Shown here piece by piece: positions 28,408-36,071 of a DNA stretch of 64,000 bases. The DNA is from Eubacteriales bacterium. GTDB lineage: Bacteria > Bacillota > Clostridia > Lachnospirales > Lachnospiraceae. The stretch is taken from the NCBI GenBank assembly GCA_030524585.1, contig JAUNGJ010000004.1, positions 21,861 through 85,860 on the forward strand. The letters run 5' to 3'. The notes under the pieces were generated by a model, which was not told where the DNA came from, searched no databases, and saw only the letters and a list, made by a program, of their open reading frames with translations. Each line of letters begins with the position of its first letter. Positions within the stretch are counted from its first letter, which is position 1. The position numbers and the translations under genes are program-made.

Positions 28408-28961
28408 TCTATTTACAGCTTATCTATGAATTTTTTAAAATAGGATTATTTGCCATTGGCGGCGGCATGGCTACGCTTCCATTTCTCATGGATCTGACCA
28501 CAAAATACGATTGGTACACTGCAAAAGAGCTGACCAATATGGTTGCCATCAGCCAGAGTACCCCCGGCCCCGTAGGAATCAACATGGCTACCTACGCAGG
28601 CTATAATGCCGCCGGTATTCCCGGTGCGATTGCCGCGACTTTAGCACTGGTTGCTCCTGCTCTTGTCATCATCGTAATTATCGCCAAATTTCTTGCGAAT
28701 TTCAGCGAAAACAAAACCGTACAGGCCGCGTTTTATGGTATACGCCCAACGGTAGCCGCTCTGATTGCCTACGCGGTATGGGAACTGCTGAAAATATCTA
28801 TGGCAGTAATAAATAAAAACGGTGTCACGACCATTGATTATGTCAGTGTCATCATCTGCCTTGTAATCTTCGGCATCATGCAGCTAAAGCCCTTTAAGAA
28901 GCTGCATCCTCTTGCGTGGATTGTACTGGGAGCCGTCATTGGAATTGTACTGAAACTGTAA
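28404..28961 (+). CDS. Chromate transporter family protein, half 2
   Basis: This 185-residue protein repeats the CHR domain (FFKIGLFAIGGGMATLPFL, SQSTPGPVGINMATYAGY), with five to six membrane segments. It is translationally coupled to half 1. A strong bidirectional terminator follows. Confidence 0.88.
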   Translation: MIYLQLIYEFFKIGLFAIGGGMATLPFLMDLTTKYDWYTAKELTNMVAISQSTPGPVGINMATYAGYNAAGIPGAIAATLALVAPALVIIVIIAKFLANFSENKTVQAAFYGIRPTVAALIAYAVWELLKISMAVINKNGVTTIDYVSVIICLVIFGIMQLKPFKKLHPLAWIVLGAVIGIVLKL

Positions 28962-28963
28962 TA

Positions 28964-29012
28964 AAAAAGACAAACAGTATCTGCACATCTCAGGTACCGT
29001 TTGTCTTTTTTC
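28964..29012. terminator. Bidirectional terminator between chr genes and fur-like gene
   Basis: AAAAAGACAAAC and GTTTGTCTTTTT arms, extended by further pairing around a short loop, have A/T runs on both sides and serve the converging transcripts. The stem leaves no room for extra coding sequence after the Fur-like gene. Confidence 0.85.
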
Positions 29013-29026
29013 ATTATTTAAAAATA

Positions 29027-29269
29027 TCATATCTCCGCCTCATAGACGATCCTGCGGCTGATCACGCCAATATCTTCCAGCTCATTTACCATTCGGTAAA
29101 CGGTGGCAATCCCTATCCCCTCATCAACCTTTGATGCCAGATAATGAATCTCTTTACAACTGGTACACTGATGGCTAAGTATCACATCCAAAAGCTCCAG
29201 CCGCTGCTTGGTAATACGGCATCCCTTTGCCTTGAGTTTGGCAATAATTATCTCTTTCTGCTCTTCCAC
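29027..29269 (-). CDS. Short Fur-family protein with DNA-binding domain only
   Basis: The 80-residue product aligns with the winged-helix half of Fur: KGCRITKQRLELLDVIL, CTSCKEIHYLASKVD and GIGIATVYRMVNELEDIG. It ends at RRIVYEAEI, where normal Fur proteins (about 130-150 residues) continue into the metal-binding dimerisation domain. The end is followed by an intact terminator, so this is not an obvious frameshift. Start is GTG 29269 with AAAGGGG upstream. It is divergent from feoAB and its own promoter carries a palindrome. It may need another partner for dimerisation, or act as a modulator. Confidence 0.8.
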   Translation of the reverse strand: MEEQKEIIIAKLKAKGCRITKQRLELLDVILSHQCTSCKEIHYLASKVDEGIGIATVYRMVNELEDIGVISRRIVYEAEI

Positions 29270-29318
29270 CTTATTGCCCCTTTCTTGAAAATGATATTTC
29301 TTATCAATTAGAATACAT

Positions 29319-29351
29319 GGTTAGTATAAACTAACCTTTATTAGAAGTCAA
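29319..29351 (-). promoter_or_regulatory. Promoter and palindromic operator of the fur-like gene
   Basis: On the minus strand TTGACT (29346-29351) and TATACT (29323-29328) have a 17-bp spacer. The -10 lies inside the palindrome GGTTAGT-4-ACTAACC (29319-29336). Half-sites of this type resemble DtxR/IdeR-like boxes, but the spacing differs. Related sequences recur at 29410-29427 and 29709-29723. Confidence 0.65.
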
Positions 29352-29373
29352 GAACATTTTTTTATAAAATCAT

Positions 29374-29402
29374 TTGACATTTATTATCGATAATGATATA
29401 GT
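29374..29402 (+). promoter_or_regulatory. feo promoter with palindrome in the spacer
   Basis: TTGACA (29374-29379) and TATAGT (29397-29402) are 17 bp apart, close to consensus. The spacer contains the perfect 12-bp palindrome ATTATCGATAAT (29383-29394), resembling part of a Fur box. Repressor binding there would block polymerase directly. Confidence 0.75.
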
Positions 29403-29453
29403 AGAAAAGAGTTAGTTATATTTAACTTCAATTAGGAAAGGTGGACGTATCGT

Positions 29454-29666
29454 ATGAACTTAACAGAAGCTCAAGAAGGAAAAGAATATATTATTCAGGA
29501 AATCGCCACAGACGATGAAGACTTGAATGCATTTCTGTTTTCTCTGGGATGTTATAGTGGAGAACCTATTACGGTGGTGTCCCACTTAAACAGAAGTTGT
29601 GTCGTTTCCATTAAAGACGGTAGATATAACATCGACAATCAGTTAGCATCAGCGATCTTAATCTAA
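29454..29666 (+). CDS. feoA: FeoA ferrous iron transport accessory protein
   Basis: The 70-residue SH3-like protein has the FeoA pattern (AQEGKEYIIQEI, FLFSLGCYSGEPITVVS, DGRYNIDNQLASAILI). FeoA helps the membrane GTPase FeoB take up Fe2+. An AAAGGTGG-like ribosome binding site precedes it. A stem overlapping its last codons with a following T-run may reduce read-through into feoB. Confidence 0.88.
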   Translation: MNLTEAQEGKEYIIQEIATDDEDLNAFLFSLGCYSGEPITVVSHLNRSCVVSIKDGRYNIDNQLASAILI

Positions 29667-29699
29667 AAAGGTTAAGCGCTGATGACTACTGTTTTTTTT
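29646..29699 (+). terminator. Possible attenuator between feoA and feoB
   Basis: CATCAGCG at the end of feoA can pair with CGCTGATG (29675-29682 region), and eight Ts follow at about 29692-29699. The loop is long, so strength is uncertain. A 7-bp TTTGGTA/TACCAAA hairpin also lies at 29724-29747. Confidence 0.4.
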
Positions 29700-29785
29700 G
29701 GCTTTCGATTAGCGAAAACTAACTTTGGTACGTTCTCTATTACCAAATAGAGTTCACAATAATGAGATAAGAGGAGGAATGAAAC

Positions 29786-31783
29786 ATGAGAATTGCCTTT
29801 GCTGGTAATCCGAACAGCGGTAAGACTACCATGTATAATGCACTTACCGGCAGAAATGAAAGAGTCGGTAACTGGGCTGGTGTTACCGTCGAAAAAAAGG
29901 AAAGTCCCATTAAGAAAAATTATTATGAAGGCAGTGAGGATCTGATTGCAGTTGACCTTCCTGGTGCCTATTCGATGTCTCCTTTCACATCTGAAGAGAG
30001 TATCACCAGTGGTTACGTTAAAAATGAGCACCCAGACGCAATTATCAATATCGTGGATGCAACAAACTTAAGCCGAAGCCTGTTCTTCACCACACAGCTT
30101 TTGGAACTTGGAGTTCCTGTAGTTGTAGCTCTGAATAAGAGCGATATCAACGAGAAGAAGGGAACCAAGATCAATGTAGAAAAGCTGTCAGCTAAGCTTG
30201 GCTGCCCTGTTATAAAAACTGTTTCTACTTCTGCAACGGGTCTGTCTGATGTTGTAAAGGCCGCTGCAGGACTAAACGGAAAGAGCCAGAAGGCTCCATA
30301 TGTGCAGACAGGTGTTGACTTGACAGATAAGACACAGGTTGAAAATGCCGACCGTAAACGTTTCGATTTCGTCAACAAAATCGTCGCCGAGGTTGAATCC
30401 CGTAAGGTTCTGACAAAAGAAAAGAACTCACAGGATAAGATCGATGCAGTTTTAACCAACCCAATTGCTGGTCTGATCATTTTCGCTATTGTAATGTTCC
30501 TGGTATTCCAGATTTCTCAGGCGTGGGTAGGTCCATGGCTGGCAGATATTCTGGTAGGCTGGATCGAAGGCTTCCAGGAAATGGCGGGCGGATGGATGGA
30601 GAACGCTAACCCATTCCTGTCAGCGCTGATCGTTGACGGTATCATCGGCGGTGTTGGAGCCGTTGTTGGTTTCCTGCCTCTGGTTATGGTAATGTATTTC
30701 CTGATTGCTCTGTTAGAGGATTGTGGTTACATGTCCCGTGCTACCGTTGTGCTGGATCCTATTTTCAAGAAAGTAGGTCTTTCCGGAAAATCTGTTATTC
30801 CGTTCATTATCGGTACCGGCTGCGGTATTCCTGCTATTATGGCTTGCCGTACTATCCGTAACGAGCGTGAGCGCAGAGCTACCGCTATGCTGGCAACATT
30901 CATGCCTTGCGGCGCTAAGCTTCCGGTTATCGCACTGTTCTCAGGCGCTTTCTTCGGAGATGCTTCCTGGGTTGGAACTCTGATGTATTTCGTAGGTATT
31001 TTCCTGATTCTGGTTTGTGCGCTGCTGGTTAATAAGATCGCAGGCTACAAGGTAAGAAAATCCTTCTTCATCATTGAGCTTCCTGAATATAAGATTCCAA
31101 GCCTGAAACGCGCTGCTCTTTCCATGTGCAATCGTGGTTGGGCTTACATCGTAAAGGCCGGTACAATTATTCTGGTTTGTAACACAGTTGTTCAGATTAT
31201 GCAGAGCTTCAACTGGAGCTTCCAGCTTGTTGAAGAGGGTGCTGAAAGTACATCTATCCTGGCATCCATTGCAAACCCAGTTGCTTACCTGCTGATTCCA
31301 ATCGTTGGTTTCCACGCTTGGCAGCTGGCAGCAGCAGCCGTTACCGGTTTCATTGCAAAAGAGAACGTAGTTGGTACGCTGGCTGTATGCTACGCTGTTA
31401 CCTCTTTCATTGATACCGAAGAGCTTGAGCTGGTAGGCGGCGCTGGTGAAGTAGCTACTATCTTTGCTTTGACAAAGGTTGCTGCTTTGGCTTATCTGAT
31501 GTTTAACCTGTTTACACCTCCGTGTTTCGCAGCTATCGGTGCTATGAACTCTGAAATGAAGAGCGGAAAATGGCTGGCTGGCGGTATCTGCTTACAGCTT
31601 GCTGTTGGCTACACCGTAGGATTCCTTGTATACCAGATTGGTACATTGGTTACTACAGGCTCTCTGGGCGCTGGTTTCGTACCTGGATTGATTGCTGTCA
31701 TCGTATTTGCCGCTGTCGTTGTTTATCTGGTTAAGAGAACAAACAGTCACCTGGCTGCTGAATATGCTTTGAGCAATAGTTAG
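29786..31783 (+). CDS. feoB: Ferrous iron transport protein B
   Basis: FeoB is the membrane GTPase for Fe2+ uptake. The 665-residue protein has the G domain motifs GNPNSGKTT (residues 7-15), NWAGVTVE, VDLPGAYS and LNKSD, then a helical insert and a membrane domain with gate-like halves, including IIGTGCGIPAI and TFMPCGAKLPV. The GAGGAGG site is at about 29771-29777. It is followed by a FeoB-associated Cys-rich peptide, the usual clostridial order. Confidence 0.95.
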   Translation: MRIAFAGNPNSGKTTMYNALTGRNERVGNWAGVTVEKKESPIKKNYYEGSEDLIAVDLPGAYSMSPFTSEESITSGYVKNEHPDAIINIVDATNLSRSLFFTTQLLELGVPVVVALNKSDINEKKGTKINVEKLSAKLGCPVIKTVSTSATGLSDVVKAAAGLNGKSQKAPYVQTGVDLTDKTQVENADRKRFDFVNKIVAEVESRKVLTKEKNSQDKIDAVLTNPIAGLIIFAIVMFLVFQISQAWVGPWLADILVGWIEGFQEMAGGWMENANPFLSALIVDGIIGGVGAVVGFLPLVMVMYFLIALLEDCGYMSRATVVLDPIFKKVGLSGKSVIPFIIGTGCGIPAIMACRTIRNERERRATAMLATFMPCGAKLPVIALFSGAFFGDASWVGTLMYFVGIFLILVCALLVNKIAGYKVRKSFFIIELPEYKIPSLKRAALSMCNRGWAYIVKAGTIILVCNTVVQIMQSFNWSFQLVEEGAESTSILASIANPVAYLLIPIVGFHAWQLAAAAVTGFIAKENVVGTLAVCYAVTSFIDTEELELVGGAGEVATIFALTKVAALAYLMFNLFTPPCFAAIGAMNSEMKSGKWLAGGICLQLAVGYTVGFLVYQIGTLVTTGSLGAGFVPGLIAVIVFAAVVVYLVKRTNSHLAAEYALSNS

Positions 31784-31807
31784 GATACATATTAAGGAGT
31801 GATCAGT

Positions 31808-32017
31808 ATGATCGATTTTGTTATTGTTTTAATTCTTGTGGTTGTCGTAGGTTCTGCCCTGGCATATATCGTCAGGGAAAAGAAAAAAGGCAATTGTGTC
31901 GGCTGCCCGGATGGCTGCCAGGGATGTCACGGGTGCCATACAAATGATATGACTTCTACATGCGGATGTAATAGCAAGGCAAACACCGCTTGCGGTGGTC
32001 ATACGAATACAAAATAA
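31808..32017 (+). CDS. FeoB-associated Cys-rich membrane protein
   Basis: This 69-residue protein has one N-terminal membrane helix (IDFVIVLILVVVVGSALAYI) and a Cys-rich tail, CVGCPDGCQGCHGCH and later cysteines. Such peptides accompany feoB in Firmicutes and may hand iron over at the membrane. ATG 31808 with AAGGAG eight bases upstream is preferred to GTG 31799. Confidence 0.88.
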   Translation: MIDFVIVLILVVVVGSALAYIVREKKKGNCVGCPDGCQGCHGCHTNDMTSTCGCNSKANTACGGHTNTK

Positions 32018-32018
32018 T

Positions 32019-32059
32019 AATTAAAAAAGACGTGGCACAGCGCCGCGTCTTTTTTAATT
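32019..32059. terminator. Bidirectional terminator between feo operon and HMA gene
   Basis: AATTAAAAAAGACG and CGTCTTTTTTAATT arms form a long stem with A/T runs on both sides, ending the converging transcripts. Confidence 0.88.
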
Positions 32060-32076
32060 ATCACTTACTCTGTTAC

Positions 32077-32430
32077 TTATGCTTTTCTCTCTCTCACCTG
32101 ATATCCTGCTTTTTCAATGGCATTTTTTATTCGCTCATCATCAATTGGGTGATCCATGGAAACCTCTACCAGCCCTTTCTTCAGCTTTACAACAGCAGAT
32201 GCTCCTTCCATCGAATTCACCGCTTCCATCACTCTGTTGACACAGTGCTGACAGCTCATTCCCTCTACCACAAATATCTTCTTATCTGCCACCTTATTCA
32301 GCTTCTTTTTACGTGCCTTATAAGTCCCTCCCCCACAGCAGCTTCCTTCTCCGCGAAAATGTTTTACGCTTGAACGTATGGCAAAAAAAAGTATAGCAAT
32401 CAGAACTACTGCAATTATAAAATTACTCAT
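32077..32430 (-). CDS. Membrane-anchored heavy-metal-associated (HMA) domain protein
   Basis: This 117-residue protein joins two modules. Residues 1-20 form a membrane helix followed by GSCCGGG, like the FeoB-associated Cys-rich peptides; residues 50-117 form an HMA metallochaperone fold with the metal site EGMSCQHCVNRV. It likely binds Cu+ or another soft metal at the inner membrane face. AAAGGAG precedes the ATG. Its promoter overlaps a perfect palindrome next to a DtxR gene. Confidence 0.85.
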   Translation of the reverse strand: MSNFIIAVVLIAILFFAIRSSVKHFRGEGSCCGGGTYKARKKKLNKVADKKIFVVEGMSCQHCVNRVMEAVNSMEGASAVVKLKKGLVEVSMDHPIDDERIKNAIEKAGYQVRERKA

Positions 32431-32468
32431 CTCAAATCTCCTTTCATGAGGTTTGTTGCCTCTAACTC

Positions 32469-32509
32469 ATTATAGCACTCGTTCGCCGAAAGTCAATTAG
32501 TTGACTTTC
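32469..32509. promoter_or_regulatory. HMA-gene promoter overlapping a 9-4-9 palindrome
   Basis: On the minus strand TTGACT (32491-32496) and TATAAT (32469-32474) have a 16-bp spacer. The -35 is inside a perfect palindrome with arms GAAAGTCAA (32488-32496) and TTGACTTTC (32501-32509). It sits upstream of the divergent dtxR-type gene, whose likely promoter is TTGCCC (32514-32519) / TATATT (32537-32542). It is the best candidate operator of that regulator. Confidence 0.65.
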
Positions 32510-32588
32510 TTTATTGCCCTTCCCGCCCAAATATGCTATATTTAAAATAATATTGAATGAATAAATGAAACGAACAAGAGGTATAAAT

Positions 32589-32951
32589 ATGACGACAAAC
32601 GAATCTGCCGAGAACTATCTTGAAACCATATTAATCCTGAGTCAGAACCGTCCGGTTGTACGGGCTGTCGATATTGCCGCCGAGCTTAATTTTAAGAAAT
32701 CAAGTGTCAGCGTCGCAATGAAAAAGCTTCGACAGAGTGAACACATTGTTGTGTCGCCGGAAGGTTTTATTACACTCACAGAATCCGGCCTTGAAATTGC
32801 GGAACGCATTTACGAACGGCATCGTGTTATTTCAGACTGGCTTACCAGCCTTGGTGTTGATCCCGGGGTTGCTGTCACAGATGCCTGTCGCATTGAACAC
32901 GTCATCAGTGCAGAAAGCTTCACAGCAATGAAAAAGCATATCGAAGGATAA
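32589..32951 (+). CDS. DtxR/MntR-family metal-dependent regulator
   Basis: This 120-residue regulator starts with the family hallmark ESAENYLETILILSQ, has a winged helix (VDIAAELNFKKSSVSVAMKK) and the metal-binding dimerisation helices with RHRVISDWLTSLGVDP and DACRIEHVIS. It lacks an SH3 domain, as MntR does. The metal could be Fe2+ or Mn2+. ATG 32589 with an AGAGG site is preferred to the frame start at 32565. Confidence 0.87.
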   Translation: MTTNESAENYLETILILSQNRPVVRAVDIAAELNFKKSSVSVAMKKLRQSEHIVVSPEGFITLTESGLEIAERIYERHRVISDWLTSLGVDPGVAVTDACRIEHVISAESFTAMKKHIEG

Positions 32952-33078
32952 ACAAAGAAGGCGTATCACAAATTACCGATGCCGCCTTATCCCTTATAAT
33001 CTCCCTGCCCATTTCTCTGGCCGGTCAAAGCCGCCAATTTAAAGCTATGAGCAGGGAAATTACGTAATGAGTCACGCG

Positions 33079-33294
33079 TCAGCCCCTGACAAAATTTCGT
33101 CTGTATTCTGCATTTATCTCGGAAATCTCCTTTTCACCATCAATATATGGCCGGTATATATTGTCCACAATCCCGCCTCCCAGATTATCACAGCCGTTAC
33201 AAAATTCACATTCCGTTCCGCATACATTCAGAGATTGCTGAACGATCCTGATTCTCTCTTCCTTTGTGGTATCTTTTATCAAAATGGATTTCAT
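33079..33294 (-). CDS. Small conserved Cys-rich protein of unknown function
   Basis: I do not recognise a functional family for this 71-residue protein. It begins MKSILIKDTTKEERIRIVQQ after a GGAGG site, and has a compact cysteine cluster, CGTECEFCNGCDN, followed by a Gly run and a charged C terminus. The cysteines suggest a metal or Fe-S site. It starts 13 bp after the aminotransferase stop, so both are probably one transcript. Short proteins of this look are common in Lachnospiraceae, in my recollection. Confidence 0.7.
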   Translation of the reverse strand: MKSILIKDTTKEERIRIVQQSLNVCGTECEFCNGCDNLGGGIVDNIYRPYIDGEKEISEINAEYRRNFVRG

Positions 33295-33307
33295 ACTGAT
33301 GCCTCCT

Positions 33308-34471
33308 TTATTTCTTAATTTGTTGTATATCTCCCAGGCGTTCAAGAGCCTTGTTCAGTGTATCGTCTTGTTTTGCAAAATGGAAGCGAATAAGATGATT
33401 CACATTTTCACGGAAAAAGCTGGAACCCGGAACAGCCCCTACTCCTACTTTTTTCGCTAGGTCTATACAGAATTCTTCGTCGCTTTTGTAGCCAAATTCA
33501 CTAATATCTACCAGAACATAATAAGCTCCCTGCGGCTCTGTAAAATTAAGCCCGATATCCTTTAAACCATGAATGAACAGGTTTTTCATATGGGTATAAT
33601 GGTTCTGCAGCTCTTTATAATAATCATCGCCAAATTCCAGCGCGGTGACTGCTGCCTCCATAAGTGGTGCTGCTGCCCCTACCGTCAGGAAATCATGTAC
33701 TTTCTTTACTCTGTCTGCAATCTCCGGTGGAGCCATAACATATCCCAGTCTCCATCCGGTAATGGAATATGTCTTGGAAAGTGAATTGCAGATGATCGTT
33801 CTCTCACGCATTCCCGGAAGCGCCGCCATATACACATGTCTATTTGGCTCATAGATGATATGCTCATATACTTCATCTGTAATCACATAGATATCATATT
33901 TTTCCGCAAGATCCGCAATCACCAGAAGCTCCTCTTTTGTGAATACTTTTCCACACGGATTAGACGGATTGCAGAGAATCAGTGCTTTTACACCTTTCTG
34001 GCTGACTGCTTTCTCCAGTTCCCCTGCATCAAAATCAAATACCGGAGGTCTCAGTGGAACATAGACCGGTCTGGCTCCGCTGAGAATAGCATCCGCTCCA
34101 TAATTTTCATAAAACGGAGAAAAAATCACAACTTTATCACCGGGATTACACACAGACATCATTGCCGCCATCATCGCCTCTGTACTTCCGCAGGTTACTA
34201 CAATCTCAGACTCCGGATCCACATCCATTCCCGAAAAATGCTTCTGTTTTTTCGCCAGAGCTTCCCGGAAGTTCTGCGCGCCCCACGTCAGCGCATACTG
34301 ATGCGGCCCTGTCTTTGCCACCTCCGCCAGCCTGTCTGTAAGCTCGCGGGGTGGAGCAAAATCAGGAAACCCCTGCGACAGATTCACTGCACCATATTGA
34401 TTGGATATTCTGGTCATTCTCCGGATAACTGAATCCGTAAAATCCGAAGTTCTGGTACTTAATACTTTCAT
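33308..34471 (-). CDS. Class I aminotransferase (aromatic/aspartate type)
   Basis: The 387-residue PLP enzyme has NLSQGFPDF, ILCNPSNPCGKVF, VITDEVYEHIIYE and the PLP lysine in NSLSKTYSITGWRLGY. It probably transaminates aromatic amino acids or aspartate. The ribosome binding site AGGGGG and the likely promoter lie in a 215-bp sequence that is repeated at 45568-45782. The gene ends 13 bp before a small Cys-rich protein gene. Confidence 0.88.
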   Translation of the reverse strand: MKVLSTRTSDFTDSVIRRMTRISNQYGAVNLSQGFPDFAPPRELTDRLAEVAKTGPHQYALTWGAQNFREALAKKQKHFSGMDVDPESEIVVTCGSTEAMMAAMMSVCNPGDKVVIFSPFYENYGADAILSGARPVYVPLRPPVFDFDAGELEKAVSQKGVKALILCNPSNPCGKVFTKEELLVIADLAEKYDIYVITDEVYEHIIYEPNRHVYMAALPGMRERTIICNSLSKTYSITGWRLGYVMAPPEIADRVKKVHDFLTVGAAAPLMEAAVTALEFGDDYYKELQNHYTHMKNLFIHGLKDIGLNFTEPQGAYYVLVDISEFGYKSDEEFCIDLAKKVGVGAVPGSSFFRENVNHLIRFHFAKQDDTLNKALERLGDIQQIKK

Positions 34472-34472
34472 C

Positions 34473-34687
34473 TATAATATACCCCCTAAAAATAACCGTC
34501 TTTCTAATTCTTCTTCCGCTTTCATATTTTCATTGTACCCACATTTTCAAATCATATCAAGTCATTTTCCACTATTCATATCAAATTGATATGCATACCA
34601 TCCATTAAACCCTTTTCGCCCGTGACCGGTTTTTCATATAAAGAAAAAGCAAGCAGCCAAAATATGCAGATCTAGGTAAAAAATAAG
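34473..34687. repeat. 215-bp direct repeat, copy A (upstream region of aminotransferase)
   Basis: This segment is identical to 45568-45782 at 214 of 215 positions (difference at 34674/45769), in the same orientation. Copy A carries the ribosome binding site of the aminotransferase at its left end and the palindromic sequence CATATCAAATTGATATG near 34576. No terminal inverted repeats are visible. Confidence 0.95.
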
Positions 34688-34688
34688 G

Positions 34689-35045
34689 GGGTGTCGGGAA
34701 ATAGACAGCTCTAAACAGTGGAGGCAGTGACTTGTACGAGTCACTGCCTCCACTAAATTTTTTCGAAAAAAGAAAAAGATGGCTAACGACAACCATCTTT
34801 CTCTCCGTTCCATGTTATAATGGAACTATGCTAAAACAAGATTATTATAGCGACTTTTTTGAATTTTCTTCATCATGAGATAGAGAAATTTAAAGGAAAA
34901 AAGAAGCAGCCTCTAAATCGGGAACCAAGGGGATTTTGCGCCTTAAAGTAAACATCATTCAAGATAAAAAGAAAATCCTGTGATAATCCAAAGCTTAAAA
35001 AGCCTGAATTTCACAGGATTTTCTTTTTTGGGGATGTCACAGGCT
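34689..35045. mobile_element. Probable insertion-sequence relic with two long hairpins
   Basis: The 626-bp stretch between the aminotransferase and marR has no intact gene. It holds a perfect 16-bp-arm hairpin (34717-34732 with 34739-34754), a TATAAT-like element (34816-34821) before a 16-codon frame from 34828 beginning MLKQDYYSDFFEF, and an 18-bp-arm hairpin (34966-34983 with 35011-35028). GGGGGTGTC at 34687-34695 and GGGGATGTC at 35030-35038 look like IS ends in the same orientation. I read it as remains of one or two elements; the family is not certain. Confidence 0.45.
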
Positions 35046-35097
35046 AAAAATTGATATTAACCGACAACCCTTTTTTTCTGACAGTCTCTGGTTTCAA

Positions 35098-35577
35098 TTA
35101 CCGTCCCAATACACCGTTCTCTTCCACATCCTTACTAAAAACCTTATTCAGGCATTTTTGGATAGAAATGTATAATTGAATCTCCTCGTCGCTAAAGGCA
35201 TCAAGACATTCATATGTACGCATCATACATTTCTTATCAAACTCTTCGTGCGCGAAATAAATCTCTTTTCCTTCCTCTGTCAGATTCAAATAATACTCTC
35301 TGTTATTATTTTCATTTCTTTCCTGAACAATGAGATTTTTCTTCCGGAGCTTGCGTACCATCTGAGAACATGCACTTGTAGTTTTTCCCAACTGACTGGC
35401 TATTGCGGTAATCGTTGTGTTTGGGGAATTACCGACAGCCTGTAAAAAATGCATTTCTGACTGGTATAGCACTTCATTACCATATTGATGAGGCATAGAA
35501 TCATACTTATAGCACAGCTCATATCCTTCATCAAACGCTTCTATCAATTCATTATATTGACCAATTCTTTTATCCAT
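35098..35577 (-). CDS. MarR-family transcriptional regulator
   Basis: This 159-residue regulator has a MarR winged helix: NTTITAIASQLGKTTSACSQ as recognition region, LRKKNLIVQERNENNNREYY as wing, and dimerisation helices at both ends. It lies at the downstream end of the reductase operon, 106 bp after ridA, and is likely to sense its substrates. A near-palindrome TTTAACAA-5-TTGTTTAA lies upstream at about 35643-35663. Confidence 0.85.
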   Translation of the reverse strand: MDKRIGQYNELIEAFDEGYELCYKYDSMPHQYGNEVLYQSEMHFLQAVGNSPNTTITAIASQLGKTTSACSQMVRKLRKKNLIVQERNENNNREYYLNLTEEGKEIYFAHEEFDKKCMMRTYECLDAFSDEEIQLYISIQKCLNKVFSKDVEENGVLGR

Positions 35578-35683
35578 AAAATTCTCCTCTGTTAGAATTC
35601 TGCCGGATAATTATAACAAAAATGCATTTTTTTGTAAATCAGTTTAACAATATATTTGTTTAATCGTTTTTCATTATGGAGTT

Positions 35684-36058
35684 TTATTTGGCCACAGCCT
35701 CGATCTCTACTCTCGCTCCTTTTGGCAGCTTTGCCACCTGAAAGGCCGCTCTTGCCGGATACGGTTCCTCAAAATATTCCGCATACACCCGATTCATCTC
35801 TGCAAAATCATTCATATCCTGTAGATATACGGTTGTTTTCAAAATCCGTTCCATTCCATATCCGGCTTCTTTTAAGATTGCCCGGATATTTTCCAGCGAT
35901 TGTCTGGTCTGTGCCGCAATATCTCCGGATGGAAATTCTCCCGTTTTGCAATCAATCGGCAGCTGACCGGATACGAAGACGAAGCCTTCTGCCTGGGTTG
36001 CCTGGGAATAGGGTCCGATTGCCGCCGGGGCATTTTGTGATTCTAATTTTCCTTTCAT
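35684..36058 (-). CDS. ridA: RidA-family reactive imine deaminase
   Basis: This 124-residue protein has the RidA pattern: [41 protein letters not shown] and the C-terminal [21 protein letters not shown], including the conserved arginine and the final glutamate. RidA hydrolyses 2-aminoacrylate and related imines released by PLP lyases. Its presence in the operon with a MalY-type beta-lyase, which forms aminoacrylate, is chemically consistent. Confidence 0.9.
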   Translation of the reverse strand: MKGKLESQNAPAAIGPYSQATQAEGFVFVSGQLPIDCKTGEFPSGDIAAQTRQSLENIRAILKEAGYGMERILKTTVYLQDMNDFAEMNRVYAEYFEEPYPARAAFQVAKLPKGARVEIEAVAK

Positions 36059-36071
36059 TGTTTACCTCCCA

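Noticed and set aside
34828-34878. 16-codon frame MLKQDYYSDFFEF as a small peptide gene
   Set aside because: It has a TATAAT upstream but no good ribosome binding site, and it lies within an IS-like relic, so it is more likely a truncated transposase start.
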